A program made the position numbers and the translations under genes. Below are positions 16,950 to 24,414 of a stretch of 29,009 bases of DNA, piece by piece (position 1 is the stretch's first letter; every line of letters starts with the position of its first letter). Location of the stretch: positions 1 to 29,009 of the forward strand of contig CABUKD010000026.1 of the NCBI GenBank assembly GCA_902492105.1, written 5' to 3'. The DNA comes from an uncultured Clostridium sp. (GTDB lineage: Bacteria; Bacillota; Clostridia; TANB77; CAG-508). Under the pieces are notes generated by a model. That model made no database searches. It was not told where the DNA came from and saw only the letters and a program-made list of their open reading frames with translations.

Positions 16950-17393
16950 TTACCAATATTTTAGCACATACTCAATTTCTTTTTGAAAATTTTCTCTTTT
17001 TCCAATATTCATAGAAACACGAATTAGATTTTTTACAGTACTGGTATTTTCCACTTGATACGTGTCTGCTGTAAATGTTAATTCTTGCACTAATTCTGCC
17101 ACTTTTGTGCCATTTCTATAAACAGATTTGTCTTCTGCACGATATTCATATATAGTTCCATCTTCAAATGTAATTTTATGAGTTTGTACTTGTGCTGTTT
17201 TATTATTTTTAACATCATTAACAAAAAACATATTAAATTTATTGAATTCTACTGCATATTTGTCTTGGTCTCTTACCAGATTAATATTGGAAAAGAAAAA
17301 GGAACTAACAATTGCCATGGTAGCAATTACTATTGTAGCAACCATAATATAGATAACTAATGAAGTTAAAGTAATACCTTTTTCTGATTTCAT
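16950..17393 (-). CDS. Minor pilin-like protein lacking Glu5
   Basis: 147 residues. Short basic leader MKSEKG, then ITLTSLVIYIMVATIVIATM, which is a class-III/type IV prepilin signature with cleavage expected between G6 and I7. Mature residue 5 is Ser instead of the almost universal Glu. After the hydrophobic helix (to about residue 30) comes a globular domain with repeated beta strands (THKITFEDGTIYEYRAEDKS). PilW/PilX-type minor pilins in other systems have this size, and GspK-like tip pilins can lack Glu5. AAGGAGAGG precedes the ATG. It sits between the other minor pilin and pilB, with 11 and 90 base gaps. Confidence 0.8.
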   Translation of the reverse strand: MKSEKGITLTSLVIYIMVATIVIATMAIVSSFFFSNINLVRDQDKYAVEFNKFNMFFVNDVKNNKTAQVQTHKITFEDGTIYEYRAEDKSVYRNGTKVAELVQELTFTADTYQVENTSTVKNLIRVSMNIGKRENFQKEIEYVLKYW

Positions 17394-17404
17394 TTTTCCT
17401 CTCC

Positions 17405-17824
17405 TTAAATTTCTTTTACTTTTAAGTTTTCAATTACAATATTTCTCTCTTGTTTTTGAAAAGTATAATGCATAGTTAGTTTTACCCTTTTTACTAGATC
17501 CATGCTATCCTTAGATGGTAAATAGCTAGAAACATCTATTGCTATTTCGAACCTGCTAGGAACAGCAAATTGTGTTCTTAAAGTTTCCTCCATTCCATTG
17601 GTTACTTCATCATAGCCAATCTTATCAATATATTCTAGCATTTGTATCATATAAAGAGTTGCCACAGAATCTAGTTTAGTATCTGCTTGTACTTGGTAGA
17701 TAGCTAAATAAGTTCCTCCAATTGTACCCACAAATAACAGTAAAACCATAATAGCAATTACTAGGTCTTGCATAGTAAAAGCTTGATTAGATTTTATCCT
17801 TTTCCTTAATTTATCTTTCTTCAT
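17405..17824 (-). CDS. Minor pilin-like protein with Asp at position 5
   Basis: 139 residues from the ATG at 17824, which follows AGGTG by five bases; the frame is open further upstream into the peptidase gene, but that part is unlikely to be translated. The leader is 15 residues, strongly basic (KKDKLRKRIKSNQ), and cleavage would be at A15-F16, giving mature FTMQDLVIAIMVLLLFVGTI. Ala at -1 instead of Gly is unusual though tolerated in some minor pilins, and Asp stands at mature position 5. The rest is a small globular domain (FEIAIDVSSYLPSKDSMDLV). Four bases separate it from the peptidase stop, so translation is coupled. Confidence 0.75.
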   Translation of the reverse strand: MKKDKLRKRIKSNQAFTMQDLVIAIMVLLLFVGTIGGTYLAIYQVQADTKLDSVATLYMIQMLEYIDKIGYDEVTNGMEETLRTQFAVPSRFEIAIDVSSYLPSKDSMDLVKRVKLTMHYTFQKQERNIVIENLKVKEI

Positions 17825-17828
17825 AGCA

Positions 17829-18644
17829 TCACCTGTAAAAAATATTAAAATTAGCAATAAGTAAACATATAATATTGGTTACACATAAGTAAAAACCAAT
17901 AGGAATTAGTTCTGCACTTTGTTTTGTTGTTTTTATTGCTTTATTCTTTTTGATAAATAACTTTTTGCCTAATTGATGAAAAACAATGCAAAGTAAAGTA
18001 AAAGTAATGGTTAAAAAAGTAACTGTTTCATAGGTAAAGGTTAGAATTAACATACATAAAAGTAATATTTCTATTGGGTAACTTTGCTTTGTTTTTTTTC
18101 TTAAGATAACAGTATCTATTAAAAGTAAAATGCAAATAATAGCTAAATATATAACATATCTATACATATTAGGTTCTTTTTCTACTATATATAGATAAAT
18201 TATATACAAGGTTTCTACTAAATATCCAAATAATAAAACGGATTTCTCTATTTTTATTCTTTCTTTGTCAATTCCTGCAATAATAAATAATGTGACAAAA
18301 TATAATAAGCCAAATCCAAAATATACCCATGTGCTTAAATCGGTATTAAGTACATTTAATTTAATAGACATGGCGAATAAAACAAAAACTACCCCTGATA
18401 AAATTTCTAATAAAAGATATCTTGGTCTAATTTTTTGTTTACAATATCTACATTTTCCTCTTAAAAATACATAGCTTAAAATTGGAATCATATCTAAAAA
18501 AGTTAATTTATGATTACAATTTGGGCAATAAGAACGTTCATGGGTGATATCTTTTTTTAGTGGAATTCTATATACCGCTAATGTAAAAAAGCTTCCAAAC
18601 ACTGTTCCCATACAAAAAATAATAAAGTATAAAAAAATTTCCAT
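17829..18644 (-). CDS. pilD: Prepilin peptidase homologue PilD lacking the GxGD motif
   Basis: 271 residues with an A24-type plan. The N-terminal GTVFGSFFTLAVYRIP is the family opening, four cysteines form a zinc site (C40, C43, C65, C68), and there are about eight membrane segments. The first catalytic Asp could be D126 in AGIDKERIKIEK, although the Pro expected after it is absent. The second, in GxGD, is not present: the matching position reads SYPIEILLL (188-196), with E192 where Asp should be. IPIGFY (247-252) matches the usual IPFGP. It may be degenerate, methyltransferase-only, or a variant active with Glu. AGGAG precedes the ATG. See findings. Confidence 0.85.
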   Translation of the reverse strand: MEIFLYFIIFCMGTVFGSFFTLAVYRIPLKKDITHERSYCPNCNHKLTFLDMIPILSYVFLRGKCRYCKQKIRPRYLLLEILSGVVFVLFAMSIKLNVLNTDLSTWVYFGFGLLYFVTLFIIAGIDKERIKIEKSVLLFGYLVETLYIIYLYIVEKEPNMYRYVIYLAIICILLLIDTVILRKKTKQSYPIEILLLCMLILTFTYETVTFLTITFTLLCIVFHQLGKKLFIKKNKAIKTTKQSAELIPIGFYLCVTNIICLLIANFNIFYR

Positions 18645-18670
18645 GTGTTCTCCTAATGTTTTTTATAAAA

Positions 18671-18712
18671 TTTGAGGCATATACAACTTGATATTGTGCA
18701 TATGCCTTCAAA
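18671..18712 (-). terminator. Stem-loop after the major pilin gene (partial terminator or mRNA 3' stabiliser)
   Basis: On the minus strand, bases 18694-18712 (TTTGAAGGCATATGCACAA) pair with 18671-18686 (TTGTATATGCCTCAAA) with small bulges, followed by TTTTATAAAAA. It lies between pilA and pilD inside the operon, a common place to let only part of the transcripts pass, keeping pilin mRNA in excess. Confidence 0.6.
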
Positions 18713-18737
18713 GTTTTTATAATTTTTTAGCATTATT

Positions 18738-19169
18738 CTAGGTTCCAGCTGGTGTTTCTTTTACTGTTGGTACGCCAGATGCAAAAGTAACTGTAAAGTT
18801 AACTCCATTGATTGTGCCAGTAAAAGTACCAGTAGTATATGCGTGGTTAGCATATTCTAATGAATCAACGCCTTCTAAGTTAGCATCTGTTGGAAAATTA
18901 GCTGTCATAATTTCTTGTGCTTTTGCTTTATTAAATGTTGCTGAATTTTCTGGTGCGTATGATTCTGCAAAAACTTGAAATTGTGCATTAGAAACATAGT
19001 CTCTAACAGTTCCTAGTACAGATTCTGTTTTAGCTTGATTTGCTGTAGCAAAAATACCATCATTACTAAATACAAACATGATAGTAATACCAGCTAAAAT
19101 TAAAAGTACTACAATTGTAACAACTAAAGCAATTAATGTGATACCACCTTGTGCATTTGTTTTTCTCAT
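18738..19169 (-). CDS. pilA: Major type IV pilin (PilA-like) without Glu5
   Basis: 143 residues. Leader MRKTNAQGG with cleavage expected after G9, giving mature ITLIALVVTIVVLLILAGIT. This is the clostridial variant of the pilin N terminus in which position 5 is Ala. The helix continues into SNDGIFATANQAKTESVLGT, and a small domain rich in Thr, Ala and Gly strands follows (TTGTFTGTINGVNFTVTFAS). Size, lack of cysteines and position directly before the peptidase and after a stem-loop make it the best candidate for the main subunit. AAGGAG precedes the ATG with nine bases between. Confidence 0.85.
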   Translation of the reverse strand: MRKTNAQGGITLIALVVTIVVLLILAGITIMFVFSNDGIFATANQAKTESVLGTVRDYVSNAQFQVFAESYAPENSATFNKAKAQEIMTANFPTDANLEGVDSLEYANHAYTTGTFTGTINGVNFTVTFASGVPTVKETPAGT

Positions 19170-19234
19170 GGTTATTACTCCTTTCTCTTTAGATTATTTT
19201 TGTATATATTTATATAAATAAATATAACCGAAAA

Positions 19235-19633
19235 TTATTTAAGACCCGTTTCGTTAAAGAAACCTCCTGTTGAATTTGGATCTGTATTAGTGCCGGAACC
19301 ATTGTTGTTACCTGTGTTGTTTCCTCCGGTATTATTTGTATTTTCAGTACTTGCTGAGAATGGATCTCGCTTTCCTGGAGTATAGCTGTGTGTTTGTTTA
19401 TATAAGTCTAAATCACTTTCTGTAATTTCATAAGATACTTCTATCTTATTCATTTCCATAATTTCTTCGTCAATTTCTTCTTGAATGTTTTCAGGAGTTA
19501 CATATGCTTCTAATTTATTTGGCACTGCTTTATTGGTAGGAATATAGTCATAAAAAATAACACCAAATACCAAAACAATGGCCACACATAATAGTAACAT
19601 AATAAATATTTCTTTAATAATTGCTTTTGCCAT
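19235..19633 (-). CDS. PilP-like single-span membrane protein
   Basis: 132 residues: one membrane segment at about 8-28, an acidic extracellular stretch (ENIQEEIDEEIMEMNKIEVS), then YTPGKRDPFSAS, which resembles the conserved GxRDPF element at the end of the PilP/GspC linker. A low-complexity Asn/Gly/Thr tail of about 35 residues follows. The beta-domain of true PilP, which contacts the secretin, is missing. Its place right after pilO matches the pilMNOP order of Gram-negative operons. I infer a PilP remnant or analogue that caps the MNO complex outside the membrane. AAGGAGG precedes the ATG. Confidence 0.6.
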   Translation of the reverse strand: MAKAIIKEIFIMLLLCVAIVLVFGVIFYDYIPTNKAVPNKLEAYVTPENIQEEIDEEIMEMNKIEVSYEITESDLDLYKQTHSYTPGKRDPFSASTENTNNTGGNNTGNNNGSGTNTDPNSTGGFFNETGLK

Positions 19634-19705
19634 ATTTTCCTCCTTTACTTTTTATCATTTCCAATATTCAGAAATTTATTTTTAGCTTCTAGTTTTCAAT
19701 TTATA

Positions 19706-20365
19706 CTAGGTTGCAGAATTATTGGTATTGTCAGTTTGTGTATTTGTATCTGTTGTAGATTGTGTAGAAGTTGCATTTGTTAAACTTTCTTGCTCAATTC
19801 TTACATTTCTAACTGTAAAAGTTGCTTGTAAGTCTTCACCAGCTGGCACTAATTTAAAGTTTTCTATTCTAAAGCCTAGCTCGCTATCATCTTCGATGTC
19901 TTCTACAAAAAGAATAATTTGTGGATAATCACCTGTTATAGTAAATTGTATATTTTTTACATCTGGTTCTCCTGTTGAACCTGTTACAATATCAAATTTT
20001 GCAACTACACCTTCTGCAGTAGCATGCCTTCCTAGTCTTGTCCATAAATAAGCTATGGTATAAGTTTCTGTTTGGTTTGCTTCTGCTAATTCTCCTTCTG
20101 TACTTACACTTGCTAAATCATGATATTCATCTTTTGCTGTTAATAAGCTAGATACACTTTGTTCTAATTCATCAGTTTTAGATGGATAATCTGTATACAT
20201 TAATAATTCAGTTTGTGCAATTTCTTGCGTTAATTTATCATTTTCGTCTGCAATTTGTTGTACACTTAAAAGATGAAATCCACCAATTGATATCCCTTTA
20301 AAAATAGCAAAATATGCCAAAATAATTAATAATATAATTAAAACGGTAATTAAAATCTTTTTCAT
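19706..20365 (-). CDS. pilO: PilO-like pilus alignment protein
   Basis: 219 residues: one N-terminal membrane segment at about 4-25, a coiled-coil region (DENDKLTQEIAQTELLMYTD up to about residue 80), and a C-terminal ferredoxin-like domain with IQFTITGDYPQIILFVEDIE and FKLVPAGEDLQATFTVRNVR, the strand-helix-strand pattern of PilO. A Thr/Asn/Ser-rich tail closes it. PilO pairs with PilN to link the cytoplasmic ring with the pilus outside the membrane. Its ATG overlaps the stop of the pilMN gene by the ATGA type, so the two are translationally coupled. AAGGAG precedes the start. Confidence 0.85.
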   Translation of the reverse strand: MKKILITVLIILLIILAYFAIFKGISIGGFHLLSVQQIADENDKLTQEIAQTELLMYTDYPSKTDELEQSVSSLLTAKDEYHDLASVSTEGELAEANQTETYTIAYLWTRLGRHATAEGVVAKFDIVTGSTGEPDVKNIQFTITGDYPQIILFVEDIEDDSELGFRIENFKLVPAGEDLQATFTVRNVRIEQESLTNATSTQSTTDTNTQTDNTNNSAT

Positions 20366-21993
20366 GGCAAATCTCCTTCTATGACAATTTGAACAAATTC
20401 CCCTTGTTTTACGCCTGAAGAAGAAACAACCGTATCTGGTGCTAAAATGCCTTTCACTTTTAAAATGGTTTTAAAGTATCCTAATTGTTCATAATTTCGT
20501 GATTGAGCATTGATTACAATATGTTGACCAGTTGTGTTTTCTATAGAAGTAAGTTGTACCCCTTGTGGAATTGAAGCTCCAATTTGAGTAAGTAGAATAG
20601 GAATTGCTTTTTTCGTTTTGTTATTTTCTTTTACTTGTTCACTAATGTTCTTTAAATTGTCTGATAATTGTTTATATTGATTTGTTTTTGTATTAACACT
20701 AGTAATATCACTACTTACTGCTGCTATTTGTGCTTGTGTATCTTGTTCCACCGCAAGAACTTGCTGATTTTTGTCGGTAATTGCTTGATCTAAAAAGATA
20801 GCAAAAGCAGCATAAATTACTGTTAAGAAAAAGATTCCACCTGCTACACGAAGTAACCAGACTTCTGTTTTATCTAATCTCTCTTTTAAATCAAAACGGA
20901 ATAGATTAGAAACTCCACTTTTCTTTGTCTTTGTTTCTCCTTTTTTCTCCACATTTAATTTTCCAAAAATATCATCTAAGTCATCTTTCCATGTTCTTTG
21001 TTTAAAGTTCATATCTTTTAATCCATAGCCTAAGCCTTGTAAAGCTAGAGCCATTGCAGAGTTGACTTCGATATAATCTTTGATATTAATTTTTACATTT
21101 TCTTTTAAAAAGAAAGGTTTTAAAATTTCACATTTTTCTGTTTTGAAAAATTCTTGGAAGTATAAATCTATATTGTTTACTACAGATAAAGTACCTGTTA
21201 AATAGATTCTGTCAATTTTCACAGTACTATTTGCCAACTTTTCTTGTGTTTGACTTGCTATTTTATATAAAGTAGGCATAATATCATCTAAGAACTCATT
21301 TTCTTCATCTTGTAGTTCTTTTCCTTCCATTGTATAAATAGTGCTGTTTTTACAAATTTCATAAGCTTTTGAATAAGAATTTTCCTTACTATTAATACTG
21401 TCTAATACTGTACGAGCTCCTTCTGGTATTTTATCTACTTGGTACACTTTTTGGTCTACAATAGTAGTAAGTGTAGTTTCTTCCTCCATATTAATAATAA
21501 GAACATTTTCTTTTTGTTTTAAATTAGCAATATTAGAAATACTAGTTCCTATTGGTGAAATTGTAGATACACGTTGATCTGCAAAAGGTTGCTCCAATGT
21601 ATTCATAGTAGTTTTATTAACAGAAATATGAATTACTTTTATTTTTTCTTTATCTTCTAAACTATTTACAAGTGCATATCTGGTCTCTAATGCATTTTTA
21701 TTAATTCCTTTATCCACACAAAAAGATTCAAATTCTGTTGCAATTGCTTTTTTTAAGTCATTTTTGTTTAACAAACTAAACATGTAAAAATATTGATAAG
21801 CTTCTTCTGATAAGTTAATACTAATTGGTATTTTAAAACTATAAGTATCAGAGATAATTTGTTTAATTGCATCACCTAATTTATCATAAAATTTTATTCC
21901 AAACGATTCGACCCTTAAGATTTCACGATCTTTTGAAACTTTTGCATATTTAATGATATTAGGTTCTATATACATTCCTAAGCAACTTGTCAT
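20362..21993 (-). CDS. PilM-PilN fusion protein
   Basis: 543 residues. Residues 1 to about 330 have the actin-like PilM fold pattern (opening CLGMYIEPNIIKYAKV; the second nucleotide-binding half contains IYLTGTLSVVNNIDLYFQEF and EVNSAMALALQGLG). A charged linker of about 45 residues is followed by one membrane segment at about 378-399 (LLRVAGGIFFLTVIYAAFAI), a coiled coil (about 405-460), and a PilN-type domain (ILLTQIGASIPQGVQLTSIE to the end). In most systems PilM and PilN are separate and joined by a short PilN N-terminal peptide. Here they are one chain, the same arrangement as GspL in type II secretion. AAGGAG precedes the ATG. First gene of the operon. Confidence 0.88.
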   Translation of the reverse strand: MTSCLGMYIEPNIIKYAKVSKDREILRVESFGIKFYDKLGDAIKQIISDTYSFKIPISINLSEEAYQYFYMFSLLNKNDLKKAIATEFESFCVDKGINKNALETRYALVNSLEDKEKIKVIHISVNKTTMNTLEQPFADQRVSTISPIGTSISNIANLKQKENVLIINMEEETTLTTIVDQKVYQVDKIPEGARTVLDSINSKENSYSKAYEICKNSTIYTMEGKELQDEENEFLDDIMPTLYKIASQTQEKLANSTVKIDRIYLTGTLSVVNNIDLYFQEFFKTEKCEILKPFFLKENVKINIKDYIEVNSAMALALQGLGYGLKDMNFKQRTWKDDLDDIFGKLNVEKKGETKTKKSGVSNLFRFDLKERLDKTEVWLLRVAGGIFFLTVIYAAFAIFLDQAITDKNQQVLAVEQDTQAQIAAVSSDITSVNTKTNQYKQLSDNLKNISEQVKENNKTKKAIPILLTQIGASIPQGVQLTSIENTTGQHIVINAQSRNYEQLGYFKTILKVKGILAPDTVVSSSGVKQGEFVQIVIEGDLP

Positions 21994-22115
21994 CTTTTTT
22001 CTCCTTCGTTTAAAATAAAATTTCTAATATTATGTTTTACAAAATTCGACAAAACATACTTGAATTTTTTGTTTGTTTTTACAAATTTTGATCTTTTCCA
22101 TACTCTTATGTATTT

Positions 22116-22143
22116 ATTTTATCTTTTTTAAGTAAAAAGTCAA
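22116..22143 (-). promoter_or_regulatory. Likely promoter of the pilus operon
   Basis: Minus strand: TTGACT (22138-22143), 16 bases, TAAAAT (22116-22121). The leader would be about 115 bases and holds an inverted repeat TATGTTTT/AAAACATA (22031-22058). No c-di-GMP riboswitch consensus is visible. Confidence 0.55.
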
Positions 22144-22169
22144 TAATTTTTCATAGATTTAATATAAAT

Positions 22170-22202
22170 GTAATATTTTTGTAATATTTTTGTAATATTT
22201 TA
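22170..22202 (-). repeat. Three 11-bp direct repeats upstream of the pilus promoter
   Basis: GTAATATTTTT occurs three times head to tail (22170-22180, 22181-22191, and 22192-22202 with one base changed at the end). The period equals about one DNA turn, and the array lies about 25 bases upstream of the -35 box. It could be bent DNA, an UP-like element or repeated regulator sites. Confidence 0.55.
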
Positions 22203-22258
22203 TTTTTATATTTTTATCATTTCATTTCTTTGCACTTGGCAAGAATGATATTTTTGGT

Positions 22259-23065
22259 TTATTTTCCACCCAAAATAAGTGCAATAATTACAATTCCTAG
22301 AATAACACGATAAATTGCAAAACCTTTAAAACTTCCTTTTTGTAAATATTTTAATAAGAATTGAATAACCAAAATTCCTACAATAAAACTTGCAAAAACA
22401 CCAATAAAAAATGGAAGACTAAAAACGAAGTCTTTTGCTTTAAATATAGTTGCTGCTAACACAATAGGAGCAGATAACATAAAAGAATAACGAGCTGCAG
22501 ATTCTCTTTTTACTCCCATAGCCCTTGCTGTTGTCATTGTAATTCCTGAACGTGAAACTCCTGGAATAAATGCTAAAGCTTGTGATAATCCTATTAAAAA
22601 TGTTTGTTTTAAAGTCATATGTTCATAATCTGTTTTTGATTTTGCTTTTTTATCCACAATATAAAGAATAATACCCATTACAATTAATGATATTGCAATA
22701 ATAAGAGGTTGGGTTAGAGTATCTTGTAAAAATTTGTCTAAAATAAAGCCTATAATTCCTCCTGGGATAGTTGCTAAAACAATATACCAAAACATTCTAC
22801 CTTCTGCTGTTTTTTCCTTTTTAACAACTTGGTCGAATCCTCCTTTAATAAGTTTTAGCCAATCTTTGAAAAAATAAATGGCAATAGCAAGTAAAGTTCC
22901 AAAATGAAGTGCCACATCAAATCCTTCAAATGCTACGTTAAATGCTGGATTATTGGTCCATCCAAACATCCATGGAATAATTGCTAAATGGGCAGAACTA
23001 GAAATAGGTAACAATTCTGTTAATCCTTGTACTACCCCTAAAATTAATGCTTGATAAATTTCCAT
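22259..23065 (-). CDS. uppP: Undecaprenyl-diphosphatase UppP (BacA)
   Basis: 268 residues, normal length, with seven or eight membrane segments. Both family signatures are intact: ELLPISSSAHL at residues 17-27, with catalytic Glu and Ser/His, and GVSRSGITMTTARAMG at about 168-183. It removes phosphate from undecaprenyl pyrophosphate at the outer face of the membrane, recycling the lipid carrier for cell wall synthesis; overproduction gives bacitracin resistance. AAGGA precedes the ATG. A 141-base, extremely AT-rich gap separates it from the TPR gene on the same strand, with only a weak TATAAT and no clear -35. Confidence 0.96.
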   Translation of the reverse strand: MEIYQALILGVVQGLTELLPISSSAHLAIIPWMFGWTNNPAFNVAFEGFDVALHFGTLLAIAIYFFKDWLKLIKGGFDQVVKKEKTAEGRMFWYIVLATIPGGIIGFILDKFLQDTLTQPLIIAISLIVMGIILYIVDKKAKSKTDYEHMTLKQTFLIGLSQALAFIPGVSRSGITMTTARAMGVKRESAARYSFMLSAPIVLAATIFKAKDFVFSLPFFIGVFASFIVGILVIQFLLKYLQKGSFKGFAIYRVILGIVIIALILGGK

Positions 23066-23206
23066 TGTTTAATTCCTTCTTTCTTTTTATTTTTTCTTAA
23101 TCGTTGTTTGTTCTTTTCTAATTTATTATATTTCTTTTTTATTTTGTTATTCTCTTTTTTATTTTCATTTTAATTTTACTTTTTATCTTTTAAATTTTTA
23201 TTTTTT

Positions 23207-24409
23207 CTATTCTTTTTGTTTTTCTTCTTGTTCTAATTGTTTTCCTTTTTGTTTTTGCATAACTTCTAAATCTTCATTACTTAAACCTTCTACTAAAATG
23301 CAGGTTCTTGTTAAATGTTGATTTACGTTTCTTTCTTTTTTGGTTAATATTCTTTTTCTTTGTTGTTGCATCTCTTTTTGTGGTGGTATTATTTCATTTC
23401 TAATAGGAAGAAATAACGGATCCTTTTGTAATTGCTTATATACTCTTTCATCTAATTGCACTGCCACATTCATATAGCGAATTGCCTTATCTTCATCACC
23501 TTTTAAAAGAGCAATTTGTGAAAGATAATAATAGGAACCTGCTTCTAAGTCTTCTTGTTTCATAGACTCTCTAAAATATTTTTCTGCTTCGTCTAAGTCT
23601 CCATATAATAAAGCAATTTGTCCTAAATTTAGTTTTGCATTATATGCCAAAGTATTAATTTCTGCAGCTTTTTCATAAAATTCTTTTGCTCTTTGAAAAT
23701 CATTCATCATGGTGTACACCATGCCCAAATTGTAATAGATTTCATAACTGCCAGGATGATAACGTAATGCTGACATATAAATAGAAACTGCTTCTTTATA
23801 TCTTTCTTCTTCAAAAAGAATATCTCCTAATAAAAAAGTTGCTTTTTCACTTTCTGGTTTTTGTTTTAAAATATCTTGTAAAACTACAATTGCCTCTTCT
23901 TGTTGCTTATTTTTACTTAATACAGTCGCTAACTTATATTGTGCCATAAAATCTTTTGGTTTTAAATCCACCACTTTCATGTATTCACTAATAGCTGCTT
24001 CATAATTTTGTGCTTTTTCATAAAAATGAGCTAATAATTTATGAGCAAGATAACTATTAGGATTTTTATCTAAAAAGTGAGTTATCATAATTTTAGCTTG
24101 TTCTTCTTTTCCCATTTTTTCTAAAATTTTAGCAATAGCAACATGGAATAGCTCTGGGAAATCTATTTTTTTTACTTTTTCTATCCACAATAAAATACCT
24201 GGGAGAATAATGGAAAATAAATAAACGATTATTTTCAACACAATTGGTAAGGTAAAAGTAAAAAATAATTCCATAAAATAAATAGCAATTCCAATAAATT
24301 CTACTAATAAAATATAGATATAACTAGTATCATTCTTTTTAATTAGTTTAAAAAAAGTAAGCATGAAAATAGCAATAGAAAGTATACTAAAAATTATTTT
24401 TTCCACCAT
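23207..24409 (-). CDS. Membrane-anchored TPR protein, unknown function
   Basis: 400 residues. Three hydrophobic segments fill the first 75 or so residues (MVEKIIFSILSIAIFMLTFF, then two more up to LLWIEKVKK). About six tetratricopeptide repeats follow (residues about 105-340; clear units include ALRYHPGSYEIYYNLGMVYT and AKLNLGQIALLYGDLDEAEK). A Gln/Lys/Glu-rich coiled tail completes it. Such TPR arrays hold protein partners together; which ones is unknown. The ATG lies five bases after the pyrophosphatase stop, and the ribosome binding site AAGGA is inside that gene's end, so the two are one operon. Confidence 0.85.
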   Translation of the reverse strand: MVEKIIFSILSIAIFMLTFFKLIKKNDTSYIYILLVEFIGIAIYFMELFFTFTLPIVLKIIVYLFSIILPGILLWIEKVKKIDFPELFHVAIAKILEKMGKEEQAKIMITHFLDKNPNSYLAHKLLAHFYEKAQNYEAAISEYMKVVDLKPKDFMAQYKLATVLSKNKQQEEAIVVLQDILKQKPESEKATFLLGDILFEEERYKEAVSIYMSALRYHPGSYEIYYNLGMVYTMMNDFQRAKEFYEKAAEINTLAYNAKLNLGQIALLYGDLDEAEKYFRESMKQEDLEAGSYYYLSQIALLKGDEDKAIRYMNVAVQLDERVYKQLQKDPLFLPIRNEIIPPQKEMQQQRKRILTKKERNVNQHLTRTCILVEGLSNEDLEVMQKQKGKQLEQEEKQKE

Positions 24410-24414
24410 ATTTT

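Noticed and set aside
22170..22202. CRISPR array
   Set aside because: The three repeats are only 11 bases long with no spacers, and there are no cas genes in the window.
22000..22258. c-di-GMP riboswitch before the pilus operon
   Set aside because: The leader is nearly free of G and shows no GEMM-like core; only a simple inverted repeat and AT-rich DNA are present.
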